From the NCBI RefSeq assembly GCF_030867145.1, contig NC_134418.1, positions 54,287,682 to 54,351,681 of the forward strand: DNA of 64,000 bases, written 5' to 3'. Within the stretch, counting starts at the first letter, position 1. Every line of letters begins with the position of its first letter. Of the stretch, positions 58,378-64,000 are shown piece by piece. Source of the stretch: Opisthocomus hoazin. Lineage: Eukaryota; Chordata; Aves; Opisthocomiformes; Opisthocomidae. A program made the position numbers and the translations under genes. A model generated the notes under the pieces. It was not told the origin of the DNA. It saw only the letters and a program-made list of their open reading frames with translations, and ran no database searches.

Positions 58378-60429
58378 GGCCTGCCCTGTGTGGCAATGTC
58401 CCGGTGGCCTTGCTTCACCGGAAGCCCCAGCAGTTCCAGGCTGGGCTGGGCCTGCATGACACGCCTGGCGCCGGAGGGCGGGGAGCCAAGGGAGCGGGCG
58501 TGAAATCCTGTCCTGGATAATGGCCAGTTTTCCTGTGAGAAGAGGGTGACTGGGACCAGCTGGCACCATCTGGCGGCAAACAGCTCGCTGAAGCTGGAAG
58601 ATGTGGTTCCTCTGGAGCCGCGCCGGGAGATTCTTCTGGGTGAAGGGTGGTCACCCTTCTGACGTGCAGTTAAGAAATAATCTAAGTTCCGTTCGCTGTG
58701 CTAAAAATCATCCCTACCGGGCTTCTGCCCAGCTCTGTTACGCAATGTTTTCCTAATGCTGATGTGCAGGATTCCTGCTACAGCTTCCGTGCTGCCTAGA
58801 GCGTCCTTTCCGCGGTGAAAATGAGGGTGATGGAAGCAGCTGGGCTGTGAGAAGCCAAGCTGAGATACCTCATCTGCTGTGCACGTGCCAACAGCTTGGT
58901 GTGCTTGTGGGGTGCTGCAGCATGCACGTGTTTGCAGGCAATTGAACCCTGAGAGATTTGCAAGTGCTCTTTTTCATGAGCTCAGTGTGAGGTTAGTAAA
59001 AATGGCATGTTGCTCCTATGTGATTAATACTTAAAGAAACATATTTTTCTACATATACCCTCAAAACAGTCCAGAAAAAAAGCCTGCATAGGAAGACTTG
59101 TTGCTTTCACTGTTTGCTTGTGGGTGGAGGGTGTGTTTTAAAGAAAACTTGTTTTGTGCAGAGAGGATTGGTTTTATATGACCAGTGATGTCAGTGAAGT
59201 CCCTATTACAAAGCCACAATCCATTTCAGTATGGCCACTGAGGGTGGCAGGGTTGGCTCGTGATTCACCAGCTCCCCCCTCGTTACGATACACTGGATTA
59301 GGAAAACAGCTCTGTTCCTGGCTGCTTGCTGTGCAAGCAGGCATTGGAGGGGCAGATGTGTAAGCTGAGCTCCCTTGCTGAGGGCCCTACATGGTGTGGA
59401 AGTCGTTTCAACCTGCATGTTAAAAATGCTTACGGCAAAAGTCAGATCCATGGGTTGGGATGACCACCGATACCTGTCTCGATGCGATGGCATAGCAGCA
59501 CAGCACCCTGACGGGGGAATGAGTCCAACTGACAGACCCCGGAGGCTTATTCCCTTTTCCATACAGGGACATAATGACAAACTTCTTGCTGACCTCTCTC
59601 AGACCTTGCCTTTGCCACCCTGCCAGGTTCCTAGCTCTGCAGGTCGTAAGGCGGGAGGCTGTGTGATGAGAGGTGAAGTAGCAGAAGGCTTACCTAAGAC
59701 CTTGCTGTAGTAGATATCCCATTCTCCCCAGTAGCTCTGGAAAACGTAGTCTTGCAGGTGGTAAGACAAGATGTTTTTTATTCTCTCACTGAAGGACATG
59801 CAGTCGGTGAGCTCGGACAGGGCTGCGGGCGTGTAGGATGGTGGGGCTGGGATCTTGCCACAGTGCCTCTCCACGGTGGAGGCCGGGGAGAAGCGCAGCG
59901 AGTAGATGAAGGGGACAGACAGCTTGAGAGCCAGGAGGTCCCCGCAGAGGGTCACCGGGTCTGACAGCAGCAGGTCATAGCTAGACCTCTGCAGGTGGGC
60001 CATCAGCTCTTGGTTGGTCAGCACCGCGTCGCACATTATCCTGTTCATCTGGTGCCAGTTTTCGGACAGTTTTCCCAGCTCCTTGTAGAACTGCCAGAAG
60101 GTCAAGGTGGTCGGCCTGTTATTCAGCCACAGAGCCACTACATCCTCGATCAGGTTCTCGACAGTGTCATTCTTGAAGGGCACGTTATAGACCTCAAACT
60201 TCTCCGAGGCCTCAGCCCTGGGTTTAATGAAGAGGGAAGCATTGGATACCAGGACGGTAACGCTGTGCCCGCGGCGGATGAGCTCCTGTATAACTATCTT
60301 CACGTTCAGCCAGTGGCTGCCTTCCGTTGGCCAGACCAACACGTTCCCGCAGAAGACAGACCCTAGAAAAGCAACCTGGAAAAGGAGCAGCTGGAGATAT
60401 TTCTTCGAGCCGGTGGCTTTTGTGGCCAT
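47571..60429 (-). CDS. UGT2A1-like glucuronosyltransferase, first exon C (533 aa)
   Basis: UGT2 enzymes transfer glucuronic acid from UDP-glucuronate to lipophilic acceptors (steroids, odorants, drugs) on the luminal side of the ER membrane. The coding order on the minus strand is 60429-59694, 52222-52074, 50756-50625, 50203-50116, 49355-49136, 47847-47571. It sums to 1,602 nt (533 residues) with intact GT/AG sites and phases. Exon lengths 149/132/88/220 are those typical of UGT2 genes. The N-terminal half has a signal peptide (about 1-28), the catalytic-type His39 in the Gly-Ser-His-Trp motif and Asp156 in Leu-Ser-Asp-Pro. The shared half carries the FITHGG signature, a membrane helix and a KxKxx tail. 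The first exon resembles mammalian UGT2A1/2A2 closely ([20 protein letters not shown]). Confidence 0.92.
48143..48430 (+). mobile_element. Partial ERVL-type LTR in UGT intron 5
   Basis: This is the 5' half of the same LTR family as at 12,763. It opens with TGTGCTGGTTTTGACTGGGA and GTTAATTTTCTTC and has GGACAGCTGACCCCAACTGA and the AATAAA at about 48,413. The 3' half is missing: at about 48,430 it passes into unrelated-looking sequence that reads as retroviral on the opposite strand. Confidence 0.8.
48431..48735 (-). mobile_element. Probable ERVL internal (gag-like) fragment
   Basis: The minus-strand frame here (within 48,409-48,597) has the short run [18 protein letters not shown] and a Ser-Lys-Asp-Leu-Asp-Asp segment. 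I recognise this from the internal coding part of avian ERVL-type elements. It is short and broken, and it is in the opposite orientation to the adjoining LTR half, so the insertion has been rearranged. The assignment comes from memory of this motif and is uncertain. Confidence 0.5.
49136..49355 (-). CDS. UGT shared exon 5 (UDP-sugar-binding signature)
   Basis: 220 nt, the standard UGT2 size, with acceptor TTTCCAG and donor AC/GTGAGT. It encodes [20 protein letters not shown] and the rest of the UGT signature up to the Asp-Gln pair (398/399 in isoform A) and [15 protein letters not shown]. The residue after Asp-Gln is His, where mammalian UGT2 proteins I know have Pro. Confidence 0.96.
50116..50203 (-). 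CDS. UGT shared exon 4
   Basis: 88 nt, with acceptor TTCAAG and donor TTG/GTGAGA. It encodes [20 protein letters not shown] and [10 protein letters not shown], a conserved part of the UDP-glucuronate-binding domain. Confidence 0.96.
50625..50756 (-). CDS. UGT shared exon 3
   Basis: 132 nt (44 codons), with acceptor CCTAG and donor AAG/GTGAAT. It encodes [20 protein letters not shown] and the Ser-Met-Val segment through the Gln-Leu-Pro-Gln-Lys end, the first part of the nucleotide-sugar-binding Rossmann-like domain. Confidence 0.96.
50757..52073. other. UGT intron 2, nothing recognised
   Basis: About 1.3 kb with no nameable repeat or RNA gene. Open frames on the + strand (50,867-51,247) are antisense to the UGT transcript and have no family features. 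Confidence 0.55.
52074..52222 (-). CDS. UGT shared exon 2
   Basis: 149 nt, with acceptor TTTAG and donor AAG/GTACCC. It encodes [20 protein letters not shown], then [20 protein letters not shown] and the Cys-Gln-Pro-Ala-Lys-Pro-Leu-Pro-Lys end. It is short and has no long open frame around it, so it is easily missed. It was found by matching the conserved Thr-Tyr-Trp-Asp-Phe motif. Only one copy exists in the window, which is why all three first exons must share it. Confidence 0.95.
52223..54133. other. Intron between UGT first exon A and shared exon 2
   Basis: About 1.9 kb without a second copy of exons 2-6, a nameable repeat or an RNA gene. The small open frames look like chance. Confidence 0.55.
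54134..54854 (-). CDS. UGT first exon A
   Basis: 721 coding nt ending in phase 1 with AATGTCTTAG/GTAAG. It encodes the signal peptide and acceptor-binding half (residues 1-240 plus one base). It lies about 1.9 kb upstream of shared exon 2. Confidence 0.94.
54855..57662. promoter_or_regulatory. Interval between UGT first exons A and B, presumed promoter A
   Basis: About 2.8 kb with no UGT exon 2-6 copies, and no gene or repeat that I recognise. By position, the part just above 54,854 should hold the promoter of first exon A. I see no clear TATA box or HNF1 palindrome, so the promoter call rests on location alone. Confidence 0.4.
57663..58377 (-). CDS. UGT first exon B
   Basis: 715 coding nt ending in phase 1 with GATGTTTTAG/GTAAG. 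It encodes residues 1-238 plus one base of isoform B. It is intact, with no stop or frameshift. It lies 2.8 kb upstream of first exon A. Confidence 0.93.
58378..59693. promoter_or_regulatory. Interval between UGT first exons B and C, presumed promoter B
   Basis: About 1.3 kb, GC-rich near first exon B (58,378-58,660) and AT-richer beyond. There are no exons 2-6 here. An HNF1-like half site (GTTAAGAAATAA, 58,669) lies about 290 bases upstream of the B start codon. It is a weak match and only suggestive of liver or gut expression. Confidence 0.35.
59694..60429 (-). CDS. UGT first exon C (UGT2A1-like)
   Basis: 736 coding nt ending in phase 1 with AAGGTCTTAG/GTAAG. It encodes residues 1-245 plus one base of isoform C, starting [20 protein letters not shown] in GCCATGG context. 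It is intact. It lies 1.3 kb upstream of first exon B. A TATA-like TTTTAAAG sits about 140 bases upstream of the ATG (near 60,570). Confidence 0.94.
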
Positions 60430-60850
60430 GGCAGATGGCAGGGTGAAGGGCTAGATAGCCTGGGAGTTTTCCCTTCCAGCTGGGAGTGCTGCACCTCTGT
60501 TTTGCGTTTGATGGCTCTTTACTGGCACTCTTAGCAAAAGCAGGAGTTTGCTGCTGCGCAGGTGGGGCCTTTAAAACCCACGTCTGGTCTCAGGTCTGAA
60601 AAGACAGAAAAGGATGTTTGGTGATTCACTTCTCCCTTTCTGCCTCCTACCCCGTTAGTTTCCCCCTGAGGGAGCTCCTTGCCCTGGGTAGCAGGGTGGC
60701 AGCAGTCCGCGCTGCTGTCAGAGGTCTGCCTTCAAGCTACTCCCTTTGCACAAGAAGAATTTCATCCTTTATTTTTTTACAGCTTTTGTAGTTTTTCTGA
60801 GGAATCCTTACCGTGAAATCAAAGCAAATAACAGGGGGGCTCTTCCAGCT
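60430..60850 (-). promoter_or_regulatory. Presumed promoter of UGT first exon C
   Basis: On the minus strand a TATA-like TTTTAAAG lies about 140 bases upstream of the C start codon. A FOXA-like TATTTGCTTTG occurs near 60,822-60,832. These are single motif matches, typical of but not specific to liver or epithelial promoters. Confidence 0.35.
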
Positions 60851-63800
60851 GTGTAATTACTGTATCGGTACCTGCCAGCAGATTTCCTGTAAGTATTAGC
60901 AAAGAAGTGGCACTGCTGCCGACACTGGCGAAATACTGAGATTTGCTGGAGAATGTATGACCACGTCTGATTTTAAAATGCCTGTTTTCAGTTGCAACAG
61001 CTGCGGCATCTGTCTACTGTAAAGTTTCTCTCACTTATGGCAGAAATCCTACCTATACTTAAAGATGTATTTCTCTTATTCTCAGAGTTTCCCATCTTTC
61101 TCCAACTTTCTTTCCAGAAGCAGCATGAGGGCTTACTTAGCTGACAGGCAGCAGTGCTACAGGGAATGCTTGCTTGAAGATGTTGCTAGACTTGAGGCAG
61201 GAGCCCTGGGCAACACAAGGTGGAGGGACACCCAGGATGGGACTAGCAGTGGCAAATTGTACCACGGGCATCCTCCAGTCTCCTCAAGACTTCTACAGCC
61301 ATGTCCCTGCTGGTAAATAATATAAATTACCAGCAGTCATGCCCCAGCCCCTGCGGAGAGCTGCTGCCTCTCCAGGCTTCACCATTGATTCAAGCTGGTG
61401 CATCTTTACAGAGGAAGAAACTGCAGGTGAGCCAGTCCCGCGGCTGCCAGCTCCGATACTCAAACAAATCACTTGCGTTGCACCCATGAACCAGCGAAGC
61501 CAGAGGCAGGCCAAGGAAGGAGAGGCCACAGGGTACAACTGGCTGACTTGGAAGCAGCATTTTTTTTCAGGGTGAGGTGTTAGAAGTGCTGAGGGAAGGC
61601 AGCACATCCTTTATTTGAGTGATGATAGTCCCAATAATAACATGTAGTTTGTTCTGATAAGTGACAGGCGGTTTCCGACTGCTCCCAGACAACTCTCAAC
61701 TCAGGGAGCTCGTTCCCGCTGTCTGGGGCACATCACCACCAACCTGGTCATGTTGTGGGCTCAGTGCCTTCCTCACCCCTAAAGGTGCTTGTCAGAGCAA
61801 AACCCACATCCTCTGGGGTGGCTCTCACTTGGAAAGTCAGCACTTGAGTTTAAGGCACTATGTGCTGGAAGGCAGCTCTTGACCAACAGGAGCCAAAATG
61901 ACAGCTAAACCCATGCATATAATGATACGCTCGATGCAGCGCAATTTGGGGAACAAATGCCATACGGCAAAAAGCTCTTACCTTGTGAGTCTTCCAAGGT
62001 ACGTAAGCATCGTGCTCTGAGTTGCAAGGTGCAACTAGCTGCACCAGCTTGCTTCTGTTTCTTGCTGCTCACCTCCTCTCTGCCTGGGCTGCTCTGGCGA
62101 TGTTGGGAATTGGGGCGAAGGAGCTTAAATAAGCTACCCTCTGAACTGGGCGTTTTGAAAGGAGGAAGTAATACAATATGGGATGATCACAACAAGGATG
62201 GGATTATTCGTTGCTTTGTTATGCTCCAGAAATTTAATAGTCAAGATGGTCTTCCCATGCTAGGGTATATTACAATGTTATTACAGAGCCAGATTCTCAG
62301 AAGGACTTTGCATCCTGTAGCTCAGAAGTATGGTGTCTGACTGCTAAAAAGATTTTTCAATCCCTTTAAGGTCCCAGCTGGCAAAACAAAATTTTTTGTT
62401 AAGTAATAGACTTGTTTATAACAGGAACAAAGAGAAAATCTTGCTGTTTGTTTGCAGAGGTTTTCAGAGCTGGTGTGTTACCTGTGCTAGGTGGGTGTCT
62501 CCTGATTCTAGGATCTAGGCAAGTTTTTAATGACTTGAGAATACAGGAATCTAAAGACGCACCTCCATGGTTTTTAAATATTGCCCATAATATTCAGCCT
62601 GACTTTTTCTAAACCCTCAGAATTCAGGGCAATTATGCCACATGTGTCAACAGTAATTTGGCCTTACAGCCGGAGTTTCACTACGATCTCTCCATAGACC
62701 TTTGTATTCAGGGTAGTATCTTTTTGTTCAGGCTAATTTAGCTTATTTGGGAAATTGCTATTAGACACTTAAAGCCTTTCCAGCAACTAGTGAAAGGCCA
62801 TGTTAATGTGAGCTGGGGCAGATGGGAACGTGGGTTTCGTTTCTAACCCCCTCAGTAACTCATTCCTCCACAGCAAATGAGTGCTATTACTGGGGGAACC
62901 AGAGGGTTAAATTTGTTTTGTTTCCGTGGCCAGGTTTTGCGAATGATACTCAGATTACTCTTAACGCACAGAAGATATGCATTTTGAGAGGATTAAAGGA
63001 CAAAATGCAGCGAATAAAAGAAAAGTGGGACTGAAGAAAGTAGATGGTGTTAAGTGTCTGGATTTCACCCATCTAGCATTACTAAGCAGAAGTGCTGCAG
63101 ACACTGATGCAACCTTCAGCCTGGTTAAATAACAACAGCTTTTTGAGATGACAGGAACTTCTGTGAAAGTTAGGCAATACAAACTAGTGTTTTCCACATA
63201 CGGATCTCTTCACCATTTTGCTGAACAGGGGTTACAGTGTACGTGACACCTTTATCTCTGGAAAACCTTGATGCCAGCCAACACCTCAAAAATTCAGTGC
63301 CAGGGTATAAAAGGGAAGATTTTGCCCTGAGAAGCACCAGATGACTCTGTGGTTTTCCTTTCAGTTACTGCAACAAAGCAGCTTCTGGACTGAAGGCAGA
63401 CTTGGAAGTCTTGACTACGATTTTTTTGGAGGGAGAGTGGGGAAGGCTGGATGGGGAAAACACCAAGGTTGGTTGGCTCGCCCCTGAGTACAGGCAGAAT
63501 TGAGTGGATTGTGCAATTTTGCAGAGGCCCACGTGCAAGCGCTCAGTAAAATGCCTACGCCCGTGTAATCCCTGGGGGTAATAGGGAAACTCCAGCGAAA
63601 GTTAATGAGCTGAAATAGCTTTAGCATAACCACCTTTCTCAGCTAAATGGTATCTTTGTAACTCTACCTTGCAGCTGCAGGACAGCAATACAACGGGGTA
63701 GGTTTATAGCATTCAACTTGTTTTTATTGATTCTGTTTAATATTTTACGAGCTCTCTTTGCTGCTTTTGCAATGCTGCAGGGGCACCTTGAATGGTTGGC

Positions 63801-64000
63801 CAGCAGCCATCGCGTTGAGCCACGCAGTAACGTGTTCACATGCTATCCTCCATTTGTGTGTTCATAGATCTGCAGGGGAATAAAAACTAAATTGAAATCC
63901 CTGCTAAGTTTTGACTGAATCCACCAACTGTACATAACCCTGCTGCTGTATTGTAGCTTCTTGCTGGCTTTCTGGTCTAAAAAAGAAATTTGGAATCAGA
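60851..64000. other. Sequence beyond the UGT cluster, nothing recognised
   Basis: I looked for further UGT first exons using the conserved Ser-His-Trp motif and the phase-1 Leu-Gly donor on the minus strand, and found none. There is also no nameable repeat or RNA gene. More first exons could lie past 64,000. Confidence 0.5.

Noticed and set aside
58378-58569. N-terminal extension of UGT first exon B to the ATG at 58,569
   Set aside because: It adds 64 residues rich in Pro, Ala and Arg before the signal peptide, unlike any UGT.
47571-60429. Three separate UGT genes
   Set aside because: Exons 2-6 occur only once. No second exon 2 (Thr-Tyr-Trp-Asp-Phe motif) or exon 5 (Thr-His-Gly-Gly signature) was found between the first exons.
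1-64000. CRISPR arrays, bacterial operons, tRNA or rRNA genes
   Set aside because: I saw no regular spacer-repeat pattern, no prokaryotic gene layout and no tRNA or rRNA-like block. The window is vertebrate nuclear DNA.

Overview
This is vertebrate nuclear DNA, almost certainly from a bird. The evidence is intron-rich genes, several CR1 LINE 3' ends finishing in the avian octamer tail (ATTCTGTG/ATTCTATG units), and two copies of an ERVL-type LTR that I know as abundant in birds. I cannot name the species. The window resembles the avian YTHDC1/UGT2A neighbourhood.

Layout. Positions 1-23,480 hold no convincing protein-coding gene. They contain CR1 fragments (about 812-1640, 3866-4107, 15,919-16,150, 18,358-18,583, 18,750-19,897 on the minus strand, and 22,939-23,250), one near-complete solo LTR (12,763-13,305) and otherwise featureless AT-moderate sequence. 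A CpG island (about 23,480-24,330) carries the YTHDC1 promoter. YTHDC1 then runs on the + strand from an ATG at 23,936 to a TAA at 44,112-44,114. All 17 coding exons can be placed with intact GT/AG junctions and phases, and they sum to 2,115 nt (704 residues), a full-length nuclear m6A reader. Its introns hold an ancient CR1/L3-like LINE remnant and little else recognisable.

From 47.57 to 60.43 kb the minus strand carries a UDP-glucuronosyltransferase locus of the UGT2A type. It has one set of shared exons 2-6 (52,222 down to 47,571) and three complete first exons in tandem upstream (starts at 54,854, 58,377 and 60,429). Each first exon encodes its own signal peptide and acceptor-binding half and ends in the same phase-1 donor, so each could be spliced to the common UDP-sugar-binding and membrane-anchor half. 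The predicted proteins are 528, 526 and 533 residues. This is the arrangement of the mammalian UGT1A locus and, on a small scale, of UGT2A1/UGT2A2. YTHDC1 and the UGT locus converge tail to tail, and opposed AATAAA signals lie about 30 bp apart near 46.45-46.49 kb. Positions 60,430-64,000 look intergenic; more first exons could lie beyond the window.

The two genes are functionally unrelated: an RNA-methylation reader in the nucleus and an ER-membrane detoxification enzyme. I see no sign of an unknown gene system. The most noteworthy structure is the three-first-exon UGT2A array. The possible splicing weak spots in YTHDC1, the rearranged ERVL insertion inside UGT intron 5 and the shared terminator zone come next.
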